This document shows positions 35,747-43,678 of a stretch of 44,442 nt of DNA, in pieces. A model generated the notes under the pieces. The model was not told where the DNA came from, made no database searches, and saw nothing but the letters and a program-made list of their open reading frames with translations. The DNA comes from UBA9715 sp045614225 (GTDB taxonomy: Bacteria; Actinomycetota; Coriobacteriia; Coriobacteriales; Eggerthellaceae), in assembly GCA_045614225.1 (NCBI GenBank), contig JAZLCO010000106.1:1-44442 (forward strand), given 5' to 3'. Position 1 is the first letter of the stretch. Every line of letters begins with the position of its first letter. Made by a program: the position numbers and the translations under genes.

Positions 35747-36463
35747 CTAGACCTCGTCTTCCAGCAAAGCTCGCGCAATGCGCATATCGTTGGTGTAGGT
35801 GAGCTTCATGTTCGAAACGTCGCCGCGCACGAGAGCCACCTTCTCGCCCTTCAGCACGAGGATTTTGCATGCGTCTGTCAGAATCGACTTCTCGTCTTCG
35901 GCAAGCTCGGTGAACAGAGCCTTCAAACGTTTTGCGTTGAACGATTGGGGCGTCTGCCCTTGATAGTATTCTGCCCGATTGGGAATCGCCGCAATCACTT
36001 CCCCATCAATGCTTTGAACAATCGTGTCAGTCGCCGGAATGACGGTATCGCATGCACCGTACTTGCGCGCTGCAGCGATGTTGTCTTCGATGATCCGATA
36101 CGACACGAACGGACGAACGGCATCGTGCGTCACGATGATGTCTTCGTCGGACAGGCCATGCGCTTCCTCGATGTAAGCGATGGCATTCATGATGGTGTCG
36201 TTTCGCTCGGCGCCTCCAGCCACGACAACGATCTTGTCCGTAAACTGAGGCATGAACCGCTTTAGGATATCGCGTGTTTGGTTGATCCAGCTATCGGGCG
36301 ATAAGACGATGACCTTTTCAAACTCGTCGACCAAGCAAAACTTTTCGACTGTATGAGCTATTACGGGACGATCGCCCATCTCCCAAAATTGCTTCGGCTT
36401 GTCTGGGTTGCCCATTCGAGAGCCTGAACCACCCGCAAGTATGGCGGCATACACTTTGCCCAT
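35747..36463 (-). CDS. tarI: Ribitol-5-phosphate cytidylyltransferase (TarI)
   Basis: 238 residues of the IspD/TarI nucleotidyltransferase fold. The CTP-binding loop is AAILAGGSGSRMG, followed by KPKQFWEMGDRPV, VVAGGAERNDTI, VTHDAVRPFVSYRII and YYQGQTPQSFN. These follow TarI more closely than IspD, and tarJ is next door, so the product should be CDP-ribitol. ATG 36463 is chosen because AGGAG lies six bases upstream; that site also contains the tagH stop codon, so the genes are coupled. An ATG at 36469 is too close to the site. Confidence 0.93.
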   Translation of the reverse strand: MGKVYAAILAGGSGSRMGNPDKPKQFWEMGDRPVIAHTVEKFCLVDEFEKVIVLSPDSWINQTRDILKRFMPQFTDKIVVVAGGAERNDTIMNAIAYIEEAHGLSDEDIIVTHDAVRPFVSYRIIEDNIAAARKYGACDTVIPATDTIVQSIDGEVIAAIPNRAEYYQGQTPQSFNAKRLKALFTELAEDEKSILTDACKILVLKGEKVALVRGDVSNMKLTYTNDMRIARALLEDEV

Positions 36464-36472
36464 TGCCATCTC

Positions 36473-37270
36473 CTAATAGTTCTCCTCGTAGTATTTCGTC
36501 GCATCCTCAATCGTGCCATCGAAGACTTTCGTGCCCTTGTCGAGAACGATACCGCGACTGCAAAACTTCTTTGCTGTCGCCGAGGCATGAGTGACGAACA
36601 GAACCGTCACGTTCTTGTCCATCATAATCTCCCTGATGCGGTCGATGCACTTCTTCTTGAAAGCGCGGTCGCCAACAGACAGCGCTTCATCAACGACAAG
36701 TATTTCCGGATTGATGGCAACCGCAAATGCGAAGCCCAAACGTGCGCGCATGCCACTCGAATAAGATTTCATAGGCTGGTCTATGTACAACCCCAGCCCG
36801 GCAAAATCGATGATCTCTGGTTCGAGCTCTTCGATTTCCTGCTTGCTCAGACCAAGAATCTGACCGCGCAAGCTAATATTCTCACGCCCTGTGAGCTGCA
36901 TATCGAAACCAGCCGTCAGCTCAAGAAGCGCCGACACACGGCCTTTCACTTCGACCGTGCCGCTCGTAGGATGGGTCACGCCTGTGACCATCTTGAGCGC
37001 CGTCGACTTACCGGCACCGTTGAGGCCGAGGAAAGCCACTGCTTCGCCTTTTTTGATTTCGAACGACAGGTCGTCGTTAGCGTTAACGCTTCCCAGATAC
37101 TGGCCCTTTTTCTTGTAGTTGAAAATGCCGAGAAAGCGCCCGCGGTCGCTTTTATAAAGGTTGTATGTCTTGGTCACGTGGTCGAATTTGATAACAACTT
37201 CATCGGACACGCTTGTCTTGTGAAGGTTTTTGGCGTCAGACAAAGAGGGGGCTTTTTCTTTAGAGGGCAT
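36473..37270 (-). CDS. tagH: Teichoic-acid-type ABC exporter ATPase (TagH-like)
   Basis: 265 residues. Walker A is GLNGAGKST (82-90), the signature YSSGMRARLGFA, Walker B EILVVDEALS, and a switch histidine in LFVTHAS. The sequence just after the P-loop (TGVTHPTSGTVEVKGRVSAL) is that of exporters for O-antigen and wall teichoic acid. It lacks the long C-terminal extension of Bacillus TagH. Its start overlaps the tagG end by about ten bases with GAGGAGG upstream. With TagG it should flip the finished lipid-linked polymer outward. Confidence 0.9.
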   Translation of the reverse strand: MPSKEKAPSLSDAKNLHKTSVSDEVVIKFDHVTKTYNLYKSDRGRFLGIFNYKKKGQYLGSVNANDDLSFEIKKGEAVAFLGLNGAGKSTALKMVTGVTHPTSGTVEVKGRVSALLELTAGFDMQLTGRENISLRGQILGLSKQEIEELEPEIIDFAGLGLYIDQPMKSYSSGMRARLGFAFAVAINPEILVVDEALSVGDRAFKKKCIDRIREIMMDKNVTVLFVTHASATAKKFCSRGIVLDKGTKVFDGTIEDATKYYEENY

Positions 37271-38075
37271 CGGCCACCTCCTCGTTGAACTTGCCGTATA
37301 TCCAGACCATCAACAAAAGCGTTCCTACGAACACTACGGCAAAACCTATGCACATTCCTGGGTCTTCCCAGAACCATACTTTGTCATAAAGCGCATCGCG
37401 CCATGCCACCACAAAAAACGTGACAGGATTGAAGTCCATAATTGTCTGGATCCAGTCGATGCCGACATTCTTGATATTGAACAGCACGCCTGAAAGCCAG
37501 AAAAACGGCGTCGATAATGCGTGAACAAGATTTGCCACATCTTTCGAAAGCGCTGAAAGTTGTGAGAACAATATCGAGAACATGGTCCAAAAGACGAACA
37601 TGAGAACCAGAAGAATGGGCACCTGGAGCAGATAGGGGTCAAGCGGCTGACCATAGAGGAAGTAGATGATGAACAGCACCGCTTGAAGCATCAACTGCAC
37701 AATCATGGTTGCGCCCGTATAGATTGCAGAAATGCAACTGATGGGAAACTTAATCTTATTGACAAGATAAGGGTAGCGATGCAGAACGTCACAACCCGCT
37801 CCAAACATTTCCTGCATGAAAAACCAGGGGATCAATCCTGCACAAAGCCAAAGTAAATACGGTGGAGCATCAGGGCCTGCACCATTATTTCCAACTCTTA
37901 GGCCGACCTCTAAAGCAAACCAAAAACAAAAGATATAAATCGCAGGCCTGATGAAGAACCATGCCCATGAAAGCACGGCGCCGCGACTCTTTTTGCGCAA
38001 TTCGAACAAAGACAGCTTGGCAATCTGGCCACGCCACTCCCAATTGTCTTTGAGGATAGTGCCCAATGTGCTCAA
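37260..38075 (-). CDS. tagG: Teichoic-acid-type ABC exporter permease (TagG-like)
   Basis: 271 residues with an amphipathic N-terminus and about six membrane segments, the ABC-2 exporter plan. Recognisable pieces: ELRKKSRGAVLSWAWFFIRP, WLCAGLIPWFFMQEMF and LVNKIKFPISCISAIY, as in TagG and RfbA/Wzm-type permeases. The start is a TTG with GGAG eight bases upstream; no ATG or GTG lies upstream in frame before a stop. It forms the exporter with the overlapping tagH gene. The REP-like palindrome at 38190 lies upstream, so a promoter is expected between 38076 and 38189, but none is obvious. Confidence 0.9.
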   Translation of the reverse strand: MSTLGTILKDNWEWRGQIAKLSLFELRKKSRGAVLSWAWFFIRPAIYIFCFWFALEVGLRVGNNGAGPDAPPYLLWLCAGLIPWFFMQEMFGAGCDVLHRYPYLVNKIKFPISCISAIYTGATMIVQLMLQAVLFIIYFLYGQPLDPYLLQVPILLVLMFVFWTMFSILFSQLSALSKDVANLVHALSTPFFWLSGVLFNIKNVGIDWIQTIMDFNPVTFFVVAWRDALYDKVWFWEDPGMCIGFAVVFVGTLLLMVWIYGKFNEEVADAL

Positions 38076-38189
38076 GAAATGACTCCAATCTTCGGAAGCA
38101 CATACGTTTTAAATGGTAGCACAGGGTCGAAAAAGGGCTATTGCCTGCATGGTAAAAACAGGCGCAAGGCGATGGCTTCTATCCATTGG

Positions 38190-38250
38190 GTGCCAGGGGG
38201 ACGGCTCTCTTGACGCTAAGTTGTGTTAAGAGAGAGCCGTCCCCTGACAC
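38190..38250. repeat. Long REP-like palindrome / possible terminator
   Basis: The left arm starts GTGCCAGGGGGACGGCTCTC (38190-38211). The right arm (38228-38250) is its near-perfect complement, ending GAGCCGTCCCCTGACAC. The two are separated by 16 bases. It sits between an LCP gene and tagG, both minus strand, and could end the LCP transcript, though no T tract follows. The GTGYCAGGGG...GACGG pattern looks like a dispersed palindromic repeat rather than a gene-specific site. Confidence 0.65.
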
Positions 38251-38256
38251 GCCCAA

Positions 38257-39249
38257 CTAGAATTTCGGCAGCTCTACGATGCCCGAAGGGTCTTCGCCAG
38301 CATCGACGGCCGCTATGAGCTCAGCCCATGCTTCGTCATCTTGCGTCACTACCCACTGCTCGTCGCTTTGGCGGATTCCGCCTTCATAGGGGCCTGTGCA
38401 GCTGTAGAACGTCACCTCGTCGGCATGTTGCACGAAGTCAAGGATGACCATGCCCGTAATGGGCAAATCAAGGTCGGTTTCCACCTCTTCCTCGAGCAAT
38501 TCGAGCAACCAGTCGATGTCGAGATCTCCATCAAATGCAAGCACTTTTTTGACCATCGCAGTCTCGATGGCGCGTACATTGATCTGCCTGAGCGCATCCT
38601 GATCACTGTCGTAATCTTTGCGAGCGCGTGCCAACACAAGCGCCTGAGCGCCATTCAGGTGGCGATCCTTGCCAGCATTCACCGTGAGGTTCTTTCCCGT
38701 CGCCGGGTCAGGAACGGTGATCTTCTTGGGCACATCCACGTCGATACCGCCCAGCGCGTCGATGAGATCGGCAAAGGTTGTGAAGTCGACCATCATGTAG
38801 CGCGCTACATCTATGCCGGTCAACTTCTCAACTGCTTCGACAACTTCTGACGGGTTGTTGTTCAACAGCGCATCGTTGATCTTGTTCGTGCCACCGGGCA
38901 TGACGGTATCGCGCGGGATGGTGACGAACGTGATTTTGTACATCTGCGGATCGATGCGCATGAGCGTCATGATGTCAGAATGCTGATCAACCTGTGCATG
39001 CTCGTTTGCTTTGCCCGTGTAGAGCGCCGTGCCCTTGCGCGAGTCAGAACCTATGAGCAACACGTAGAGCGGCTCGGTTGGCATCTCGGCAGTTGCGACT
39101 TCAATATCTTGATTCACCCTACCAACTGGCAAGCGATCAAGAATGGTGATTGCCGTAAGGAACAAGACGGCAAACACTACCACGCCCACGACGGCGATGA
39201 CAGCGTTGCGTCGCGCGAGGCGCTCGTGCTCTGTGAGAGTCGTCGCCAT
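38257..39249 (-). CDS. LytR-CpsA-Psr (LCP) family glycopolymer ligase
   Basis: 330 residues: a short basic cytoplasmic part, one membrane anchor (about residues 16-38), then an LCP domain with VLLIGSDSRKGTA, DIMTLMRIDP, FVTIPRDTVMPG, KINDALLNNN and LARARKDYDSDQ. It should move lipid-linked glycopolymer to peptidoglycan at the outer membrane face. It begins five bases after the tagO-like gene and is co-transcribed with it, a common pairing. It is closer in layout to the LCP at 40486 than to the one at 9999 (similar C-terminal YSCTGPYEGG and YSGTGPYDGD). Confidence 0.92.
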   Translation of the reverse strand: MATTLTEHERLARRNAVIAVVGVVVFAVLFLTAITILDRLPVGRVNQDIEVATAEMPTEPLYVLLIGSDSRKGTALYTGKANEHAQVDQHSDIMTLMRIDPQMYKITFVTIPRDTVMPGGTNKINDALLNNNPSEVVEAVEKLTGIDVARYMMVDFTTFADLIDALGGIDVDVPKKITVPDPATGKNLTVNAGKDRHLNGAQALVLARARKDYDSDQDALRQINVRAIETAMVKKVLAFDGDLDIDWLLELLEEEVETDLDLPITGMVILDFVQHADEVTFYSCTGPYEGGIRQSDEQWVVTQDDEAWAELIAAVDAGEDPSGIVELPKF

Positions 39250-39254
39250 CTCGC

Positions 39255-40397
39255 CTATTCTTCCTTTGCATCTCGAGGCTTGCGCGGGCCAATCTTGCCT
39301 TGATTGTCATAATGGTGTTTGAGAACTGGCTTGAACAGGCCGAATTTCCAAATAACAATTAGCACGACGATAGCTAGAACAAAAAACACTCCCCAGCGAA
39401 AATAGCCTGATGTGCCACTGATTGCACACCCAGCAACAGCAAGCACCGCCGTACATATCCAAAGAACAGCGACTGACCGTTTTTGCGACAAGCCTGCCTT
39501 CAACAGACGATGGTGCACATGATCTAGGTCTGCATGGCCTATGGATTCATGGCCGCGCAAGCGTCTCACAATTGCTGACAGCGTGTCGAGAACAGGTACA
39601 CCCGCGATGGCGAGCGGCACAAGCATAACGATGAAACTCTGCGTGCGCACGACACCCTCTACTGACACGATGCCGAGCAGAAGCCCCAACAGGAGCGCAC
39701 CCGAGTCGCCCATGAAAATCGACGCTGGAAAGAAGTTGTAACGCAAAAAGGCAAGGCAAACTGCAATCATGGCAACACAAGTGAACGCAAGCATCATGCT
39801 GCCCCTCATGATGACAAGGTAGAGAAGCGCAGCACTTACGATTGCTACCAGCCCCGACGCCAAGCCATCAAGTCCATCGATAAGGTTCGTGATGTTTGCA
39901 AATACAACGAGATAAAGCACACTGATGGGACCGTCGAGAAACCCAAGGTTGATGTAGTCACCATCAATGACAGTGCGCACAGCGTTGATGGACACACCAG
40001 CAGCAACGACGATTATCGAAGCGATGACCTGACCCGAAAACTTCGTAATCGGCCTGATTTGGGTAATGTCGTCGACGAGCCCCACTGCAAACATGAGCGT
40101 TACTCCGATAAAGAGCATCGGGTAATTCATGTCGACCAAGCGGTAGTAGTCGTCGAATTCCCAACCAAAGAAGCGAGTTCCCAAAAAGACGGTGAACGCT
40201 GCAGCACAGAGACCCAGATACAGCGCGATGCCTCCACAACGGGGCACCGGATCTGAGTTGACGCGACGATTACTTGGGTAGTCGATGGCGCCGAGCGCTG
40301 TTGCGATGCGCTTGGACAGGGGCACAGTTGCAAACGTGACGACGAACGCCACGATGAAGACTATGCACAACTGCTGCCAGGCCACAGAGCTTCCCAT
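39255..40397 (-). CDS. tagO: Undecaprenyl-phosphate GlcNAc-1-phosphate transferase (TagO/WecA-like)
   Basis: 380 residues with about eleven membrane segments. MraY/WecA family motifs: DPVPRCGGIALYLG, VGLVDDITQIRP, TNLIDGLDGLASG, SIFMGDSGALLLG and the WecA-type HVHHRLLKAGLSQKR loop. It transfers a sugar-1-phosphate (normally GlcNAc-1-P) to undecaprenyl phosphate, starting the lipid-linked chain that TagGH exports. GGGGAGGA directly abuts the ATG, so a GTG five codons in is an alternative start. It lies between two LCP genes. Confidence 0.92.
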   Translation of the reverse strand: MGSSVAWQQLCIVFIVAFVVTFATVPLSKRIATALGAIDYPSNRRVNSDPVPRCGGIALYLGLCAAAFTVFLGTRFFGWEFDDYYRLVDMNYPMLFIGVTLMFAVGLVDDITQIRPITKFSGQVIASIIVVAAGVSINAVRTVIDGDYINLGFLDGPISVLYLVVFANITNLIDGLDGLASGLVAIVSAALLYLVIMRGSMMLAFTCVAMIAVCLAFLRYNFFPASIFMGDSGALLLGLLLGIVSVEGVVRTQSFIVMLVPLAIAGVPVLDTLSAIVRRLRGHESIGHADLDHVHHRLLKAGLSQKRSVAVLWICTAVLAVAGCAISGTSGYFRWGVFFVLAIVVLIVIWKFGLFKPVLKHHYDNQGKIGPRKPRDAKEE

Positions 40398-40420
40398 TCC
40401 TCCCCTGTAGTAAACAATTA

Positions 40421-40426
40421 ATTATA
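40421..40426 (-). promoter_or_regulatory. Possible -10 box upstream of tagO
   Basis: The minus strand reads TATAAT about 24 bases before the tagO start, directly beyond the terminator hairpin at 40431-40463. No convincing -35 box is present at the right spacing, so this is a weak call. Confidence 0.3.
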
Positions 40427-40430
40427 CGAC

Positions 40431-40463
40431 AAATGGGGCAAACATTATGTGTTTGCCCCATTT
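40431..40463 (-). terminator. Hairpin terminator between the LCP gene and tagO
   Basis: AAATGGGGCAAAC and GTTTGCCCCATTT form a perfect 13-base stem with a seven-base loop. It lies 22 bases after the stop of the lipoprotein LCP gene on the minus strand. The stem ends in TTT rather than a long T tract, so termination may be partial. Confidence 0.65.
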
Positions 40464-40485
40464 ACGCTGGTAGTTTGATTATCCG

Positions 40486-41460
40486 TTAAAACTCAGGATG
40501 CGCAAATACAGTGTTGGGATCCTCACCAGAATCAGCCGCTGCAATTATCTGGTGCCAAGTATCCTCGTCACGGAAGGCAAGCCATGCCCCACCTTCGTTG
40601 ACATCGCCATCATATGGACCCGTACCAGAATAGATAGTGATCTTCTCAGCGTTTTCAGCAAAATCGTTCACATACCACTTAAGGTCGTCGGGGTCAAAAT
40701 TCGTATCGCTATTGGACAGGAGCGCCTCAACAGCTGAGTCAGAATCTATCATGCCACCTGCAACCTTCATGATAAGTGACTGCAGGATCTGCCGATCATC
40801 GTTCTGGCGATAAGACTCTTGGGGCGCTGGAAGATCGTAGTTTGCAAACTCTTTACGTACACGAGCAAAAACAAGAGCCTCGGGACCATTAAGATGCTGC
40901 TCACCGGCAGTAATATCAATTGTTTCGCCACCCACAATATCTTGCAGCGACATATCGATGGGCACATTTACATCTACGCCACCAAGCGCGTCGACGAGTT
41001 TTTCGAAGCCTCCGAACGTTGTATCGAGATAGTATTGAGGCTTGACTCCTGTAAGCAACTCAACCTGTTCGAGCGAAGCTTGGATTCCGCCCATATGATA
41101 TGCCTCGTTGAACTTGTATTCCCATCCATCAAAATCACAAGCCGTATCGCGAGGAATCGTAATAACGGTGATCTTGTATGTCTTTGGATCAACACGCACG
41201 AGCATCGTTGTATCTGAGCGGCCAAGGCCATCTGCATAGAAGCTCTGACCTTCTTCAACTGTTCCCTTGCGCGAGTCGTTACCCACGACAAGCACGTAGA
41301 ACGGATCAGTCGAAGGTGGCTCCTTCTTGGTGACGTCCGTCGCTTCCGCTGAAATAGACTCAGTCGAGCGCGATTGCACCGGAGCTGAACACGCCGCAAA
41401 GGCAATGCACGCGAACGCGCATATGCACGCTATGATAATCGCTGCTGCTTTTTTGCTCAT
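40486..41460 (-). CDS. LCP family protein with lipoprotein-type signal
   Basis: About 324 residues. ATG 41460 is chosen because AGAGGA lies upstream and the N-terminus is then a signal sequence with lipobox FAAC (Cys24). The longer frame from 41559 crosses the promoter. The LCP domain has VLVVGNDSRKGTV, DTTMLVRVDP, VITIPRDTACDF, KFNEAYHMGG and FARVRKEFANYD. Most LCP proteins keep an uncleaved membrane helix; a lipid anchor would be uncommon. The role is presumably attachment of glycopolymer to peptidoglycan. It is the first gene of the minus-strand envelope locus. Confidence 0.88.
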   Translation of the reverse strand: MSKKAAAIIIACICAFACIAFAACSAPVQSRSTESISAEATDVTKKEPPSTDPFYVLVVGNDSRKGTVEEGQSFYADGLGRSDTTMLVRVDPKTYKITVITIPRDTACDFDGWEYKFNEAYHMGGIQASLEQVELLTGVKPQYYLDTTFGGFEKLVDALGGVDVNVPIDMSLQDIVGGETIDITAGEQHLNGPEALVFARVRKEFANYDLPAPQESYRQNDDRQILQSLIMKVAGGMIDSDSAVEALLSNSDTNFDPDDLKWYVNDFAENAEKITIYSGTGPYDGDVNEGGAWLAFRDEDTWHQIIAAADSGEDPNTVFAHPEF

Positions 41461-41500
41461 TTCGATCATCCTCTTTCGTTTAATCGGACTGGCGTAATTG

Positions 41501-41529
41501 ATTATCGTACGCGAGAGCAGCAGAGTCAA
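41501..41529 (-). promoter_or_regulatory. Sigma-70-type promoter of the LCP gene
   Basis: On the minus strand TTGACT (41529-41524) and GATAAT (41506-41501) are separated by exactly 17 bases. Transcription would start around 41494, about 34 bases before the LCP start codon. This is the best promoter seen in the window and marks the start of the envelope locus. Confidence 0.7.
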
Positions 41530-41659
41530 AGAAACGCCCGAATTCCAAAGACAACGCACGTAACACCGACAAGAACTACAAGGTTTTCATATGCGTAGTA
41601 CTACATTTCGGGCGGTGCTGGCGGCATTTGCTCGCAGGCGAAGCTCTGTTGGCACTCAC

Positions 41660-41989
41660 TCAAGAGTGAGACTGCTCAAACGCTCGATAAAAGCACGTTT
41701 GGTTACCAGTGTGGCACGCCGGGCCCTCCGGCTTGACGAGCGCGAGCAGGCAGTCGGCATCGCAGTCATAGCGCAGCTCGACGAGCTGTTGGGTGTTGCC
41801 GCTGGTCTCGCCCTTGTGCCAGAGCTCCTGGCGGCTACGCGACCAGAACCATGTCGTGCGCTGCTCGAGCGTGAGACGCACGGATTCGGCGTTCATCCAC
41901 GCCATCATGAGCACGTCTTCGGTCTGCGCGTCCTGCACGATGCACGGGATGAGACCTTGGTCGTTATACACGAGCTCTTCGGGATTCAT
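41660..41989 (-). CDS. hisI: Phosphoribosyl-AMP cyclohydrolase (HisI)
   Basis: 109 residues, the stand-alone form without the HisE domain. It opens the adenine ring of PR-AMP in histidine synthesis. Motifs: VLMMAWMNAESVRLTL, TTWFWSRSRQELWHKGETSG, the metal-binding DCDADC and CHTGNQTCFYR (zinc ligands). AAGGAAGG precedes the ATG. It is the last his gene here; a small inverted repeat overlaps its stop codon. Confidence 0.95.
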   Translation of the reverse strand: MNPEELVYNDQGLIPCIVQDAQTEDVLMMAWMNAESVRLTLEQRTTWFWSRSRQELWHKGETSGNTQQLVELRYDCDADCLLALVKPEGPACHTGNQTCFYRAFEQSHS

Positions 41990-42055
41990 GGAAATCCTTC
42001 CTTGGGGATTTGGCCATCTGGGGTCTGGTCCGAAATGACCACCCTGAACTTGCTG

Positions 42056-42820
42056 CTAAAGCCGTACGGGAATGCCTTGCGAGCGCATGTATTCCTTCAC
42101 CTGGCGAATCGTGAGTTCGCCGTAATGGAAGACGCTTGCGGCCAGCACGGCGTCGGCTTCGCCTTCGATGATGCCCTGGGCGAAGTGTTCGAGCTCGCCC
42201 ACGCCACCGCTTGCGATGACCGGGATGTCGACCGCACGGGCCACGGCACGCGTCAGAGCGCAGTCGAAGCCGTCGCGGCTACCATCGCGGTCCATGCTGG
42301 TAAGCAGGATTTCACCCGCACCTCGTTTAGCGGCTTCGGCAGCCCACTCGACCGCATCGATGCCAGTGGCCGTGCGACCACCCGCAACGTAGACCTCCCA
42401 CTTGTTGGGATTGTCGGCGCGCTGCTTGGCATCGATGGCCACGATGATAGCCTGCGTACCGAAGCGCTTGGCAGCCTCGGTGATGAGGTCGGGATTTTTC
42501 ACGGCTGCCGAGTTGATGGACACCTTGTCGGCGCCTGCGGCAATCATCGTGCGGATGTCCTCGACCGTACGGAAGCCGCCGCCCACCGTGTAGGGCAGGT
42601 GCAGCTCTTCGCTCGCGCGGCTGGCCAAGTCGATGGTGGTCGCTCGGTCGTCCGACGTAGCCGTGATGTCCAGGAAGATGACCTCGTCAGCCTTCTGCTC
42701 GTCGTATCGTTGTGCGAGCTCGATCGGGTCACCCGCATCGCGCAGGTTGACGAAGTTCACGCCCTTGACGACTCGACCGTCTTTGACGTCCATGCACGGA
42801 ATCACTCGTTTGGTTAGCAT
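42056..42820 (-). CDS. hisF: Imidazole glycerol phosphate synthase, cyclase subunit (HisF)
   Basis: 254 residues, a standard (beta/alpha)8 barrel. The catalytic aspartates are in VIPCMDVKDGRVVKG and LLTSMDRDGSRDGFD. Phosphate-binding loops include VGGGFRT and ASGGVGE. With HisH it converts PRFAR and ammonia to IGP and AICAR. The ATG at 42820 follows AGGAGG and shares a base with the hisA stop (TAATG). The open frame extends far upstream but that part overlaps hisA and is not coding. Confidence 0.96.
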   Translation of the reverse strand: MLTKRVIPCMDVKDGRVVKGVNFVNLRDAGDPIELAQRYDEQKADEVIFLDITATSDDRATTIDLASRASEELHLPYTVGGGFRTVEDIRTMIAAGADKVSINSAAVKNPDLITEAAKRFGTQAIIVAIDAKQRADNPNKWEVYVAGGRTATGIDAVEWAAEAAKRGAGEILLTSMDRDGSRDGFDCALTRAVARAVDIPVIASGGVGELEHFAQGIIEGEADAVLAASVFHYGELTIRQVKEYMRSQGIPVRL

Positions 42821-43545
42821 TAGGCCTCCTTGCAGGCTTGAATGGCTTCTACTAGCGGCAACGTACCTTCGTAGATTGCGCGACCGGTGATGATGCCCTC
42901 GATACTCGCGGCCACAGGTGCCAGGCGCGCGATGTCGTCCATGCTGGCCACGCCGCCGCTTGCGATGACCGGGTGACCAAAGGCCTCGGCCATGCGCTCG
43001 TAAGCTTCGCGCTCGATACCGGTCTGCATGCCATCGCGCGCGATATCGGTGTAGACGAGATGACGGTAACCGAGCGCCGCCATATCGCGCGCCAAATCGG
43101 TTGCAGCGACGCCTGAGCCCTCGCGCCATCCGGCGACGGCAACTTCCCCACCTTTTGCATCGATACCAGCGGCCAACATGTCGCCGTACTCTTCGATAGC
43201 AGCCTGCGCGAAGTCGGGGTCGCGCACGAGCGCGGTACCGAGCACCATGCGGCTTGCACCCGCATCGGCCAGGCGCGCGCACACGTCGAGCGTACGGATG
43301 CCCCCGCCGATCTCAATCTTGAGATTGGTATTGGCCAAGATGTGTTCGACAATCTTGATGTTGACCGGTTGACCGGTCTTTGCGCCGTCGAGATCGACCA
43401 TGTGGATCCACTCGGCGCCGGCATCCTCGAACACCTTCGCCTGCTCGACCGGATCGTCGTTGTAGACGGTCACCTGCGCGTAGTCGCCTTTCGCCAGGCG
43501 CACGGCCTTCCCGTCGAGTATGTCGATTGCGGGTAGTAGGTACAT
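42820..43545 (-). CDS. hisA: ProFAR isomerase (HisA)
   Basis: 241 residues. Motifs: LLPAIDILDGKAVRL (catalytic Asp), HMVDLDGAKTG, IEIGGGIRT, YTDIARDGMQTG (second catalytic Asp) and VIASGGVAS. It isomerises the aminoaldose ProFAR to the aminoketose PRFAR. ATG 43545 follows AAAGG and gives the family N-terminus MYLLPAID; ATG at 43569 would add eight residues without a site. Unlike the tightly joined hisA-hisF pair, it is 133 bases from hisH, the gap holding three hairpins. Confidence 0.96.
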   Translation of the reverse strand: MYLLPAIDILDGKAVRLAKGDYAQVTVYNDDPVEQAKVFEDAGAEWIHMVDLDGAKTGQPVNIKIVEHILANTNLKIEIGGGIRTLDVCARLADAGASRMVLGTALVRDPDFAQAAIEEYGDMLAAGIDAKGGEVAVAGWREGSGVAATDLARDMAALGYRHLVYTDIARDGMQTGIEREAYERMAEAFGHPVIASGGVASMDDIARLAPVAASIEGIITGRAIYEGTLPLVEAIQACKEA

Positions 43546-43562
43546 GTAATGCCTTTCTACGT

Positions 43563-43672
43563 GGCGCATCGGTACCTGCTACTGATGCGCCATCTTGCTT
43601 TATGCATATTTCAACCTGGTAGAAATATGCAAACTTGCTTTCTTGCATAAAGGTACCTGGTACCTTTATGCA
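43563..43672. repeat. Three consecutive hairpins in the hisH-hisA gap
   Basis: Inverted repeats: 43563-43591 (GGCGCATC/GATGCGCC), 43604-43630 (GCATATTTC/GAAATATGC) and 43644-43672 (14-base arms from TGCATAAAGGTACC, one central base). All three have a related centre, ACCTGCTA, ACCTGGTA and ACCTGGTA. They fill most of the gap and end just before the hisA ribosome-binding site. None has a T tract. They may be palindromic repeats or an RNA processing/stability element. Confidence 0.75.
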
Positions 43673-43678
43673 CTCACT

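Noticed and set aside
42821..43282. N-terminal extension of the hisF frame
   Set aside because: This part overlaps hisA in another frame and is Arg-rich nonsense; AGGAGG and the family N-terminus fix the hisF start at 42820.
43563..43672. Histidine attenuator or CRISPR repeats
   Set aside because: No leader peptide with His codons is present, the stems differ in sequence, and there are no regular spacers.
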